Shown in pieces: positions 9,124 through 17,328 of a stretch of 64,000 bases of DNA (its first letter is position 1; the number at the start of each line of letters is the position of its first letter). Where the stretch lies: contig NZ_HG964446.1 in the NCBI RefSeq assembly GCF_000689255.1, positions 3,392,734-3,456,733 on the forward strand. Direction: 5' to 3'. The stretch is from Mycobacterium triplex. GTDB taxonomy: Bacteria > Actinomycetota > Actinomycetes > Mycobacteriales > Mycobacteriaceae. Both the position numbers and the translations under genes were made by a program. The notes under the pieces were generated by a model. It was not told the origin of the DNA. It did no database searches and saw nothing but the letters and a program-made list of their open reading frames with translations.

Positions 9124-9150
9124 GCCGGCACCAACGGTAGGTTGCCAGCT

Positions 9151-9852
9151 ATGGAAAAGGTGATCGCGGTGCTGCGGCCGGCCGACTCCGACGACGATTG
9201 GTGTGCCCGCCAACGAGGCCCGGTCGCCGAGGAGCTACTGGACCTGGGCCTGCCCGGGCTGGCCGTCAATGTGCGAGACGCCGCGGTGCGGCACTCGCTG
9301 ATGACGTTGACGACCATGGACCCACCGGCCGGTGCGGTCGTGAGCATGTGGACTCAGCAGTGCTACGGCGAGCAGATGACGGCGGCGCTGAAGCTGCTGG
9401 CGGCAGAATGCGAGCAGCTGGCCGCCTACCTGGTGACCGAGTCCGTCCCGCTGCCCTTTCCGGGCGGCGATCCTGGCTCCCGCACAACGGGTTTCGCTAA
9501 CATCGCGCTGCTTCGCCGGCCCCCGGAGCTGGACCAGGCGACCTGGCTGGACCGCTGGCAGCTCCACCACACCTCGGTGGCCATCGAGACACAGTCGACC
9601 TTCGGCTACACCCAGAACTGGGTGGTGCGAGCCCTGACTCCCGACGCGCCGGGAATCGCCGCGATCGTCGAGGAGTTGTTCCCGATTGAAGCGGTCACCG
9701 ATCTCAGGGCGTTTTTCGGAGCCGCCGACGATGACGACCTGCAGGACCGGCTGGGCCAGATGGTCGCCAGCACAACCGCATTCGGCGCCAACGAGAACAT
9801 CGACACGGTGCCGACCAGCCGCTACGTGTTCAAGGCAGCATTTAGAACGTGA
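9151..9852 (+). CDS. EthD-like dimeric alpha/beta-barrel protein
   Basis: A protein of about 233 residues in the position of Rv1874. It reads as two halves of the EthD/dabb (ferredoxin-like dimeric barrel) type. MEKVIAVLRPADSDDDWCARQ opens the first. The second has ALLRRPPELDQATWLDRWQLHHTSVAIETQSTFGYTQNWVVRAL, whose W(L)DRW and HHTSVA elements are typical of EthD domains. No catalytic residues can be named. The function is unknown; such proteins often accompany P450 or redox systems. The start at 9151 follows a weak site, GGTAGG. The next gene begins 9 bases after the stop, so they probably form an operon. Confidence 0.75.
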   Translation: MEKVIAVLRPADSDDDWCARQRGPVAEELLDLGLPGLAVNVRDAAVRHSLMTLTTMDPPAGAVVSMWTQQCYGEQMTAALKLLAAECEQLAAYLVTESVPLPFPGGDPGSRTTGFANIALLRRPPELDQATWLDRWQLHHTSVAIETQSTFGYTQNWVVRALTPDAPGIAAIVEELFPIEAVTDLRAFFGAADDDDLQDRLGQMVASTTAFGANENIDTVPTSRYVFKAAFRT

Positions 9853-9861
9853 GGACGGCAC

Positions 9862-10305
9862 ATGACAACACTCGAGGACGCGGTGGCGCTGGCGGCGACC
9901 GAAAGCGGACTGGCGGTGATCTCGACGGTTCGTGCCGACGGAACCGTGCAGGCGTCGCTGGTCAATGTCGGACTGTTACCGCATCCGCGGACCGGTGAGC
10001 CGGTCCTTGGCTTCACCACCTACGGCAAAGTCAAACTCGCGAATCTTCGCGCACGGCCGCAACTGGCCGTCACGTTCCGCAACGGCTGGCAGTGGGCGAC
10101 CGCCGAAGGATACGCAGAGCTGGTCGGCCCCGACGACTCGCAGCCCTGGCTTGCCGACTCCGACCAGTTGCGGCTGCTGCTTCGCGAGGTCTTCACCGCC
10201 GCCGGCGGAACTCATGACGACTGGGACGAGTACGACCGGGTGATGGCCCTGGAACGCCGCGCCGTGGTGCTGATCGCCCCCGCCCGCGTCTATAGCAACG
10301 GGTGA
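9862..10305 (+). CDS. Pyridoxamine 5'-phosphate oxidase-fold protein, probably F420- or FMN-binding
   Basis: A 147-residue split-barrel flavin/deazaflavin-binding protein in the position of Rv1875. LAVISTVRADGTVQASLVNVGL, LGFTTYGKVKLANLRARPQLAVTFRNGW and WATAEGYAELVGPDD mark the split barrel found in FMN-dependent PNPOx proteins and the F420-dependent TIGR03618 group. The KxxNLRxxP element contacts the cofactor phosphate in relatives. Substrate is unknown. It overlaps nothing, starts nine bases after the EthD-like gene and is followed after 37 bases by a crotonase gene on the same strand. Confidence 0.82.
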   Translation: MTTLEDAVALAATESGLAVISTVRADGTVQASLVNVGLLPHPRTGEPVLGFTTYGKVKLANLRARPQLAVTFRNGWQWATAEGYAELVGPDDSQPWLADSDQLRLLLREVFTAAGGTHDDWDEYDRVMALERRAVVLIAPARVYSNG

Positions 10306-10342
10306 GCTCGGGCGGGCGACGTCGCGAGGTTAGGCTGCAGCG

Positions 10343-11101
10343 GTGACGCTGCTGATCGATGACACCAACCGGGTACGCACCCTGACGCTGAACCGGCCAG
10401 AGGCGCTCAACGCTTTCAACGAAGCGTTGTACGACGCCACCGCCGAGGCGCTGTTGGCCGCCGCCGACGATCCGGAGATCGCGGTCGTCATACTGACCGG
10501 GACCGGGCGCGGCTTTTCCGCCGGCACCGATCTCGCCGAGATGCAGGCGCGCATCACCGACCCGGACTTCACCGTCGGCAAACACGGATTCCCCGGCATG
10601 ATCGACGCGCTGAGCGCGTTTCCCAAGCCGTTGATCTGCGCCGTCAACGGTGTCGGGGTGGGGATCGGCGCCACCATCCTCGGCTACGCCGACCTGGCCT
10701 TCATGTCGTCGACGGCGCGGCTGAAGTGTCCGTTCACCAGCCTCGGCGTGGCCCCCGAGGCGGCCTCGTCCTATCTGCTGCCGCAGTTGGTCGGCCGGCA
10801 GAACGCCGCATGGTTGTTGATGTCATCGGAGTGGGTTGATGCGCAGGAGGCCCTGCGGATGGGCCTGGTCTGGCGGGTCTGCGACCCGGAAGAGCTGCTG
10901 CCCGAAACCCGTCGGTATGCCGAAATCCTGGCGTCCCGGCCGGTTTCGAGCCTGATGGCCGTCAAACACACCATGACAGAACCGATCCGGCCCGGGATCG
11001 CGGCCGCGACCGCGCGGGAGAACGCCCACTTCGCCGAGCTGATGGGCGCGCAGGCCAACGCCGCGGCCCTGGCCTCATTCGCGGAACGAAAAAATAGTTA
11101 A
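10343..11101 (+). CDS. Enoyl-CoA hydratase/isomerase family protein
   Basis: A 252-residue crotonase-fold enzyme acting on acyl-CoA. The oxyanion-hole elements are GFSAGTDLAEM and AVNGVGVGIG. In the second, the hydratase glutamate of classical crotonases is replaced, while the second acidic position is kept in LGVAPEAASSYLLP. A single glutamate in an SPE/APE-(G/A)-(C/A)SS context is typical of delta3-delta2-enoyl-CoA isomerases, so isomerase is a plausible activity (inference). The start is GTG 10343. It probably belongs to the operon beginning at 9151 and faces bfd convergently. Confidence 0.85.
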   Translation: MTLLIDDTNRVRTLTLNRPEALNAFNEALYDATAEALLAAADDPEIAVVILTGTGRGFSAGTDLAEMQARITDPDFTVGKHGFPGMIDALSAFPKPLICAVNGVGVGIGATILGYADLAFMSSTARLKCPFTSLGVAPEAASSYLLPQLVGRQNAAWLLMSSEWVDAQEALRMGLVWRVCDPEELLPETRRYAEILASRPVSSLMAVKHTMTEPIRPGIAAATARENAHFAELMGAQANAAALASFAERKNS

Positions 11102-11140
11102 AGCGCTGAGCGCCAACGGAATTGACCAAGCGCCAGCCGG

Positions 11141-11350
11141 CTAGAGCGATACCGCGGGCGCCAGTTCGGCATCGGCTTGCTGCTCAACTTGCCTTGATGC
11201 CTCGATGATGGCCCGCAACGTCCGCCGGCACCGTCCGCAGTCGCCGCCCGCACCGCATGCCGCCGCCACCTCCTTGGAGGTGGCCGCACCACGGGCCACG
11301 CACTCGGCCACGGTGTGGTTGGTGACGCCGACGCACAGACAGACGTACAT
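11141..11350 (-). CDS. bfd: Bacterioferritin-associated ferredoxin
   Basis: A 69-residue [2Fe-2S] protein of the Bfd/BFD-like family that delivers electrons to bacterioferritin for iron release. Cluster ligands are MYVCLCVGVTN at the N-terminus and CGAGGDCGRC around residues 38-47. ATG 11350 is chosen because GGGAGGTG lies seven bases before it; the in-frame ATG at 11365 overlaps that site. It diverges from bfrA across a region containing two IdeR boxes, so both should be iron-controlled. Confidence 0.93.
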   Translation of the reverse strand: MYVCLCVGVTNHTVAECVARGAATSKEVAAACGAGGDCGRCRRTLRAIIEASRQVEQQADAELAPAVSL

Positions 11351-11395
11351 CAGCACACCTCCCATCCACCCGCAGCGACCCGAACAGGCCTCATG

Positions 11396-11433
11396 TTATG
11401 CCAGTCTAACCTAAGTAGGTTAGACGATCCTAA
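11396..11433. promoter_or_regulatory. Two abutting IdeR (iron) boxes between bfd and bfrA
   Basis: Box 1 at 11396-11414, TTATGCCAGTCTAACCTAA, and box 2 at 11415-11433, GTAGGTTAGACGATCCTAA, each match 15 of 19 positions of the consensus TTAGGTTAGGCTAACCTAA. They touch without a gap. Their strong halves also form a perfect 10-bp inverted repeat, GTCTAACCTA / TAGGTTAGAC, spaced by two bases. IdeR bound in tandem is the known arrangement at the M. tuberculosis bfrA promoter, where it activates iron storage under high iron. Confidence 0.85.
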
Positions 11434-11593
11434 CTACGCGCCGTAACGCCATTTCGGCTAGTGAGCGCAGCCATACCTTGCTGGAACAATTCCAATCTGC
11501 GTGGCAAAGTGCTGCTTGGCCGGCACGGTGAGCTCCAGCCCAGCCCACCTGCCGAGCCCAGCCACGACAGCCCCGACCACCGGAGGAGTGATC

Positions 11594-12082
11594 ATGCAAG
11601 GGGATCCGGACGTTCTGCGTCTGCTCAACGAGCAACTGACCAGCGAGCTGACCGCGATCAACCAGTACTTCCTGCACTCGAAAATGCAAGAGAACTGGGG
11701 CTTTACCGAGATAGCCGAGCACACCCGCGCCGAGTCCTTCGACGAGATGCGCCACGCCGAGGCGATCACCGACCGCATCTTGCTGCTGGACGGCCTGCCC
11801 AACTACCAGCGCCTGTTCTCGCTGCGCATCGGCCAGACGCTGCGCGAGCAATTCGAGGCCGATCTGGCAATCGAGTACGAGGTGTTGGCCCGACTCAAGC
11901 CCGGCGTGATCATGTGCCGCACGAAAGAAGACAGCACCAGCGCCTTCTTGCTGGAGAAGATCATCGCCGACGAGGAAAACCACGTCGACTACCTGGAGAC
12001 GCAGCTCGAGCTGATGGACAAGCTGGGCGAGCCGCTGTACTTGGCGCAATGCGTCTCCCGGCCGCCGGGCTCGATCGCGTAG
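11594..12082 (+). CDS. bfrA: Bacterioferritin BfrA
   Basis: A 162-residue haem-containing ferritin that forms a 24-subunit cytosolic iron-storage shell. The di-iron ferroxidase ligands Glu18, Glu51 and His54 are visible (SELTAINQ, DEMRHAEAI), with later ligands in IEYEVL and DEENHVDYLE. The haem-binding Met52 is present. ATG 11594 has the site GGAGGAG at 11582-11588; the longer frame upstream has none. Two IdeR boxes lie about 160 bases upstream. The order bfrA then MFS gene equals Rv1876-Rv1877. Confidence 0.97.
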   Translation: MQGDPDVLRLLNEQLTSELTAINQYFLHSKMQENWGFTEIAEHTRAESFDEMRHAEAITDRILLLDGLPNYQRLFSLRIGQTLREQFEADLAIEYEVLARLKPGVIMCRTKEDSTSAFLLEKIIADEENHVDYLETQLELMDKLGEPLYLAQCVSRPPGSIA

Positions 12083-12129
12083 TCGTTCCTGGGTACCCGT
12101 TAGCATCGGACGCCGACGGGAAGGCGGGT

Positions 12130-14226
12130 ATGACGAGCCCGAGAGCAGCATCGAGCGCGGTGACGCAAGCCAACCCCGTCGTCATGGATCCGGCGGCCGG
12201 CGGCGCGCTGATCACCCCGCAGCGGCGAAATCTGATCTTCGTCGCGATCGTGCTCGGCATGCTGCTGGCGGCGCTGGACCAGACCATCGTCGCGACCGCG
12301 CTGCCGACCATCGTCGCCGACCTGGGCGACGCCGGCCACCAATCCTGGGTCGTCACCAGTTACCTCTTGGCGTCGACGATCGTCACCGCGCTGGTCGGCA
12401 AGCTCGGTGACCTGTTCGGGCGCAAGCGTGTATTTCAGGCCGCCATCGTGTTTTTCGTCATCGGGTCGGTGTCGTGCGGGCTGTCGCAGTCGATGGCCAT
12501 GTTGGTGGGGTCGCGGGCGCTGCAGGGAATCGGCGGCGGCGGCATCACCGTCACGGCCAGCGCGCTGATCGGTGAGGTGGTGCCGTTGCGCGAACGCGGC
12601 CGCTACCAAGGCATCCTGGGCGCGGTCTTCGGCGTCACGACGGTCGTCGGGCCGCTGCTGGGTGGCTACTTCACCGACTACCTGACCTGGCGGTGGGCGT
12701 TCTGGGTGAACGTTCCGGTCTCGGTGCTGGTCATATTCGTTGCGGCCGCGGCCATTCCGGCGCTAGCGTCATCGACCAAGCCCGTCATCGACTACGGCGG
12801 AATCGTGTTGGTCGGCGTGGGCGCCGCCGGCCTGACCCTGGCGACCAGCTGGGGCGGCACCCTGTATCCGTGGGGTTCGCCGACGATCATCGCCCTGTTC
12901 GTCGGCGCCGCGGTGGCCCTGGCCGCGTTCGTCTGGGTCGAAAGCCGTGTCCCGCAGCCAATCCTGCCGACCCGGTTGTTCGCCAGTCCGGTGTTCACGG
13001 TCTGCTGTGTGCTGTCCTTCGTGGTCGGCTTCGCGATGCTGGGCGCGATGACGTTTCTGCCCACCTACATGCAGTACGTCAACGGCGTCTCGGCGACGAC
13101 GTCGGGCCTGCGCACGCTGCCGATGGTGGTCGGGATGCTGATCACCTCGACGGGCAGCGGCACCCTGGTCGGCCGGACCGGCCGCTACAAGGTCTTTCCC
13201 GTGATGGGCACCGCGTTGATGGCGGTGGCGTTTCTGCTGATGTCGCGGATGACCCCGTCCACCTCGGCCCTGGTCCAGTCCGTCTACCTCGTCATCCTGG
13301 GCGCCGGGATCGGATTGTCGATGCAGGTGCTGGTGCTCATCGTGCAAAACACCTCGAACTTCGACGATCTCGGCGTCGCCACCTCGGGTGTGACGTTCTT
13401 TCGCACCATCGGCAGTTCGTTCGGCGCCGCGATCTTCGGCTCACTGTTTTCGAACTTCCTCGACGGCCGGATGCCCGCGGCCCTGGCGGCCAGCGGCGCA
13501 GCGCCCGACGCGGTCAGTTCACCGGGCGCGCTGCATCGCCAGCCGCACGACGTGGCCGCCCCCATCGTGGCGGCCTATTCCGAGTCGCTGAGCGAGGTGT
13601 TTTTCTGGGCGGCGCCGGTCGCCCTGCTCGGGTTTGTCCTCGCGTTGTTCCTGCGCGAGGTCCCGCTGCGCGACATCCACAACAGCGCAGTCGATCTCGG
13701 TGACGGGTTCGGCATGCCGACCACCGACACTCCGGAACGGCTGCTGGAGAACGCGATTGCGCGCATGCTGCGCGGCGACCCCGGAGTTCGGTTGCGCAGC
13801 ATCGCGATGCGGCCCGACTGCCGCCTCGACGTGGCCGGACTGTGGGGCGTGATGCGCATCTACCGGTTCGGGCAGATGTACGGAACGGCCCGGCTGTCCG
13901 ACATCGGCGACTCGATGCGGATCCCGTTCGAGGTGCTCGAACCCACCTTCGGGCGCCTGGTCTCCGGCGGCTACGTGCAGCGCAACGGCGATCAGATGTG
14001 GCTGACCCCGGCCGGGACGCAGCAGGTCGACTACGTGTATTCGTTGCTGCTGGGCTGGATCGTCGACAAGCTGTCCCGATCGCCCAGCTATCAGGGCCGT
14101 CCGGACCGCCGCGAAGTCGAAACGGCGCTGCAGCACATCGCCCACCGTGTTCTGGCCCAACGCGATTGGCACGACGACGCGCCGAGCACCGGCCGGCTGG
14201 AGGCGGGTGCCGGCGGCAGATATTAG
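12130..14226 (+). CDS. MFS drug/proton antiporter (EmrB/QacA type) with C-terminal winged-helix-like domain
   Basis: A 698-residue inner-membrane transporter, homologue of Rv1877. About 14 hydrophobic spans run from residue 35 to 520. Motif A is GKLGDLFGRKRVF, the first span has the DHA2 signature LLAALDQTIVATALPTIV, and motif C-like GAVFGVTTVVGPLLGGYF is present. After the last span a tail of about 170 residues faces the cytosol. Its final part (ARLSDIGDSMRIPFEVLE, LVSGGYVQRNGDQMWLTPAG) looks like a MarR-type winged helix, unusual for an exporter. It starts 47 bases behind bfrA, so partial co-transcription is possible. Confidence 0.92.
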   Translation: MTSPRAASSAVTQANPVVMDPAAGGALITPQRRNLIFVAIVLGMLLAALDQTIVATALPTIVADLGDAGHQSWVVTSYLLASTIVTALVGKLGDLFGRKRVFQAAIVFFVIGSVSCGLSQSMAMLVGSRALQGIGGGGITVTASALIGEVVPLRERGRYQGILGAVFGVTTVVGPLLGGYFTDYLTWRWAFWVNVPVSVLVIFVAAAAIPALASSTKPVIDYGGIVLVGVGAAGLTLATSWGGTLYPWGSPTIIALFVGAAVALAAFVWVESRVPQPILPTRLFASPVFTVCCVLSFVVGFAMLGAMTFLPTYMQYVNGVSATTSGLRTLPMVVGMLITSTGSGTLVGRTGRYKVFPVMGTALMAVAFLLMSRMTPSTSALVQSVYLVILGAGIGLSMQVLVLIVQNTSNFDDLGVATSGVTFFRTIGSSFGAAIFGSLFSNFLDGRMPAALAASGAAPDAVSSPGALHRQPHDVAAPIVAAYSESLSEVFFWAAPVALLGFVLALFLREVPLRDIHNSAVDLGDGFGMPTTDTPERLLENAIARMLRGDPGVRLRSIAMRPDCRLDVAGLWGVMRIYRFGQMYGTARLSDIGDSMRIPFEVLEPTFGRLVSGGYVQRNGDQMWLTPAGTQQVDYVYSLLLGWIVDKLSRSPSYQGRPDRREVETALQHIAHRVLAQRDWHDDAPSTGRLEAGAGGRY

Positions 14227-14237
14227 AACGTGTTCCA
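14224..14237. promoter_or_regulatory. KstR-type operator upstream of the AhpD-like gene
   Basis: TAGAACGTGTTCCA matches the KstR consensus TnnAACnnGTTnnA at every fixed position. It overlaps the stop codon of the transporter gene and lies 32 bases before the ATG at 14269. KstR is the TetR-type repressor of the cholesterol-catabolism regulon in mycobacteria, so the downstream gene may be sterol-induced (inference). Confidence 0.6.
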
Positions 14238-14268
14238 AAAATTGCGGGCGCGGGCGTACCATCACGCC

Positions 14269-14763
14269 ATGAGCCGAATCGGAACGTTCGCCGACGACGA
14301 CATCTACAGCTGGGCCACGAAGTCTCCGGACCTCGGCGGCGCGATCGCTAACTTCAGCCAGGCCGTCTACACCAAGAACCGGCTGCCGATGCGCACCCGT
14401 GAAATCGCCCGCGCCGTGATCGCCCACGACAACGAATGCACCGTGTGCATGAACACCCGCGACGCCGACGGGCCCGCCGCAGGTGTCGACGAAGAGCTCT
14501 ACGAGCACGCGCTGGAATGGCGCACCTGGCCGGGATTCAGCGAACAGGAACGGCTGGCGGCCGAGTTCGCGCACCGGTTCGGCACCGAGCACACCAAGCT
14601 GCGCGATGACGAAGACTTCTGGAGCCGGGCCAAGGAGCACTTCTCCGAAGAGCTGCTCGCCGACCTCGCCATGTCATGCGCGCTGTGGGTCGGCATGGGG
14701 CGGATGTTGCGGACCCTCGACATCGGTCAGGCCTGCATGCTGACCCTGCCCAGCCGGGCTTAG
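14269..14763 (+). CDS. Carboxymuconolactone decarboxylase (AhpD-like) family protein
   Basis: A 164-residue helical protein of the AhpD/CMD superfamily. The redox pair is NECTVCMNTRDAD (CxxC) preceded by TREIARAVIAHD, the usual family arrangement. LLADLAMSCALWVGMGRML forms the C-terminal helix. It may be a peroxidase or disulphide reductase; no partner peroxiredoxin is adjacent. ATG 14269 is used since an in-frame upstream GTG at 14230 overlaps the KstR-type box. glnA3 starts 13 bases after its stop. Confidence 0.85.
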   Translation: MSRIGTFADDDIYSWATKSPDLGGAIANFSQAVYTKNRLPMRTREIARAVIAHDNECTVCMNTRDADGPAAGVDEELYEHALEWRTWPGFSEQERLAAEFAHRFGTEHTKLRDDEDFWSRAKEHFSEELLADLAMSCALWVGMGRMLRTLDIGQACMLTLPSRA

Positions 14764-14776
14764 TACTGCGCCGACG

Positions 14777-16129
14777 ATGACCGCCACGCCTCTTGCGGCC
14801 GCGGCGGTAGCCCAGCTGGAGGCAGCGGGCGTCGACACCGTGATCGGCACCGTCGTGAACCCCGCCGGGCTCACGCAGGCCAAGGCCGTGCCGATCCGGC
14901 GCACCAGCACCTTCGCCGACCCCGGCCTCGGTGCCAGCCCGTCCTGGCACGCCTTCGCCATCGACCAGACCGGCATCGCCTTCACCGACGACGTCGGCGT
15001 GATCGGCGATCAACGCGTGCGCATCGACCTGTCGGCGTTGCGGCTTCTCGGCGACGGGCTGGCGTGGGGGCCAGCCGCGTTCTTCGAGCAGGACGGCACA
15101 CCGGTTTCCGCTTGCAGCCGCGGAACCCTGGGCCGCATCGAAGCCGCGCTCGGCGACGACGGCATCGAGGCCAACGTCGGCCATGAGATCGAGTTCGTTC
15201 TGGTGGAGCCCGACGGCGGCCGACTACCGGCGAGACTGTGGGCGCAGTACGGACTGGCCGGTGTGCTCGAACACGAGGGCTTCGTCCGCGACGTCATCGC
15301 CGCGGCCGCGACCTCCGGTGTGGGGATCGAGCAGTTTCATCCCGAATACGGGGCCAACCAGTTCGAGATCTCGTTGTCGCCACTGCCGCCGGTGGCCGCG
15401 GCCGACCAGTTGGTGTTGACCCGCATCATCCTCGCCCGCGCCGCACGCCGCCATGGACTGCGTATCAGCCTGTCGCCGGCACCGTTTGCGGGCAGTGTCG
15501 GATCCGGTGCACACCAACACTTCTCGCTGACGAAGCCGGACGGCCCGCTGTTCTCCGGGGGCCCCGGCGCCGCAGGCATGACGCCGGCGGGGCAGAGCGC
15601 GATCGCTGGAGTGATCGGGGGGCTGTCCCAGGCTCAAGCCGTGCTGTGCGGGTCGATCGTGTCCGGGTTGCGCATGCAGCCGGGCAATTGGGCGGGGGCC
15701 TACGCCTGCTGGGGCATCGAGAATCGGGAAGCCGCAGTGCGTTTCGTCAAAGGAGGCCCGGGCAGCGCGCACGGAGGCAATGTCGAGGTGAAGATCGTCG
15801 ATCCGTCGGCGAATCCCTACCTCGCGTCGGCGGCGATCCTCGGGCTGGCCCTGGACGGAGTCCGGCGCAACGCGCCACTACCCCCGGAGACGACGGTCGA
15901 CCCAGCGAAACTGTCCGATTCCGAGCGCCGCAGCGCGGGTATCGAAAGCCTTGCCCGATCCCAAGCGGATATGATTGGCGCACTGGATAATTCAGCGTCG
16001 CTACGCTCCATTCTGGGTGATGCCGCAGTCGACATGGTCGTCGCGGTCCGGCGCCTGGAGCACGAGCACTACGGCGACCTCAACCCCGAGCAGCTGGCCG
16101 ACAAATTCCGGATGGCATGGAGCCTGTAG
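14777..16129 (+). CDS. glnA3: Glutamine synthetase-like protein GlnA3 (gamma-glutamyl ligase)
   Basis: A 450-residue GS-fold ligase, homologue of Rv1878. Residues 1-110 form the beta-Grasp domain. The catalytic domain shows EIEFVLVEPDGG (metal Glu), GANQFEISLSPLPPVAAAD, the His-containing GSGAHQHFSLTKPDG, and REAAVRFVKGGPGSAHGGNVEVKIVDPSANPYLA. Several residues used for ammonia binding in true GS are not conserved. From family knowledge such GlnA3 proteins ligate glutamate to polyamines or other amines rather than making glutamine. The overlap by 13 bases with the amidohydrolase gene means tight coupling. Confidence 0.93.
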   Translation: MTATPLAAAAVAQLEAAGVDTVIGTVVNPAGLTQAKAVPIRRTSTFADPGLGASPSWHAFAIDQTGIAFTDDVGVIGDQRVRIDLSALRLLGDGLAWGPAAFFEQDGTPVSACSRGTLGRIEAALGDDGIEANVGHEIEFVLVEPDGGRLPARLWAQYGLAGVLEHEGFVRDVIAAAATSGVGIEQFHPEYGANQFEISLSPLPPVAAADQLVLTRIILARAARRHGLRISLSPAPFAGSVGSGAHQHFSLTKPDGPLFSGGPGAAGMTPAGQSAIAGVIGGLSQAQAVLCGSIVSGLRMQPGNWAGAYACWGIENREAAVRFVKGGPGSAHGGNVEVKIVDPSANPYLASAAILGLALDGVRRNAPLPPETTVDPAKLSDSERRSAGIESLARSQADMIGALDNSASLRSILGDAAVDMVVAVRRLEHEHYGDLNPEQLADKFRMAWSL

Positions 16130-17253
16130 CGGTGGCTGCCTCGTCGGCTCTCGCGCGCCACATCGACGAGGTGGCTTTGATCGACCACCACGTGCACGGC
16201 TGCTGGTCAGAACCGGGGGACCGGCGACGGTTCGAGAACGCCCTCAACGAGGCCAACACCGAGCCCCTGACGGACTCCGGCTTCGACTCCCAGCTCGGCT
16301 TCGCGGTGCGTGCCCATTGCGGCCCGATTCTGGGATTGCCCGAACACGTTGACCCGCGGGCCTATTGGGAGCGTCGCAGTGAATTCACCGAGAGCGAGCT
16401 GGCCCGGAAGTTTCTGCCGGCCGCCGGGGTGAGCGACTGGCTGGTGGACACCGGAATCGGTGCCGGCACAACCGATATCTCGGAGCTGACCGCGCTGTCC
16501 GGCAACCGAGCCCACGAGATCGTCCGCCTCGAGCAGGTGGCCGAACAGGCCGCACAGGCGCCCGGCGACTACGCGTCGGCGTTCGAAGAGATCCTGCACC
16601 AGCGTGCGGCCGGTGCCGTCGGCACCAAGTCCATCCTGGCCTACCGCGGCGGATTCGATGGCGACCTGACCGAACCGGGCGCGGTCGAAGTCGCCGAGGC
16701 CGCCGACCGGTGGCGAGAGGTCGGTGGGACCCGACTACAGGATCGAGTTCTGCTGCGGTTCGGGCTGCATCAGGCGTTGCGGGTCGGCAAGCCGCTGCAG
16801 TTCCACGTCGGCTTCGGCGACCGCGACTGCGATCTGAATAAGACCAATCCGCTGTATCTGCTGGACTTCCTGCGTCAATCCGGCGACACCCCGATCATGC
16901 TGCTGCACTGCTACCCCTACGAGCGGGAGGCCGGCTACCTGGCGCAGGCCTTCAACAACGTCTACCTCGACGGCGGATTGAGCATCAACTACCTGGGCGC
17001 TCGGGCGCCGGCGTTCATCGCCCGACTGCTGGAGATGGCACCATTTCGCAGGATCCTGTATTCGTCGGACGGCTTCGGGCCGGCCGAATTGCACTATTTG
17101 GGTGCAACGTTGTGGCGCAACGGTATTCGGCGAGTATTGGGCGGATTCGTCGACGACGGCGAATGGTCCGAAGCCGATGCGATCCGGGTGGTCGATCTGA
17201 TTGCGTATCAAAACGCCGCCCGCGTCTATCGCCTCGACGAGCGGCAGCGGTAA
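16117..17253 (+). CDS. Amidohydrolase family protein (FluG N-terminal-like)
   Basis: A 378-residue TIM-barrel amidohydrolase, homologue of Rv1879. The metal-binding HxH is IDHHVHGCW near residue 25. Further ligands are likely in LQFHVGFGDRD, LLHCYPYEREAGYLA and YSSDGFGPAELH. The combination of this domain with a GS-like domain occurs as one polypeptide in fungal FluG; here they are two overlapping genes. A role in hydrolysing or recycling the gamma-glutamyl product of GlnA3 is plausible but unproven. The ATG at 16117 lies inside the glnA3 end. Confidence 0.88.
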   Translation: MEPVAVAASSALARHIDEVALIDHHVHGCWSEPGDRRRFENALNEANTEPLTDSGFDSQLGFAVRAHCGPILGLPEHVDPRAYWERRSEFTESELARKFLPAAGVSDWLVDTGIGAGTTDISELTALSGNRAHEIVRLEQVAEQAAQAPGDYASAFEEILHQRAAGAVGTKSILAYRGGFDGDLTEPGAVEVAEAADRWREVGGTRLQDRVLLRFGLHQALRVGKPLQFHVGFGDRDCDLNKTNPLYLLDFLRQSGDTPIMLLHCYPYEREAGYLAQAFNNVYLDGGLSINYLGARAPAFIARLLEMAPFRRILYSSDGFGPAELHYLGATLWRNGIRRVLGGFVDDGEWSEADAIRVVDLIAYQNAARVYRLDERQR

Positions 17254-17328
17254 CAGCGCAACAGTTCGTGTGAAAGCCCCGCAATCCGGGTAGTCGACCC
17301 CGAGACACGCGAGGGACAGGACACGGAC

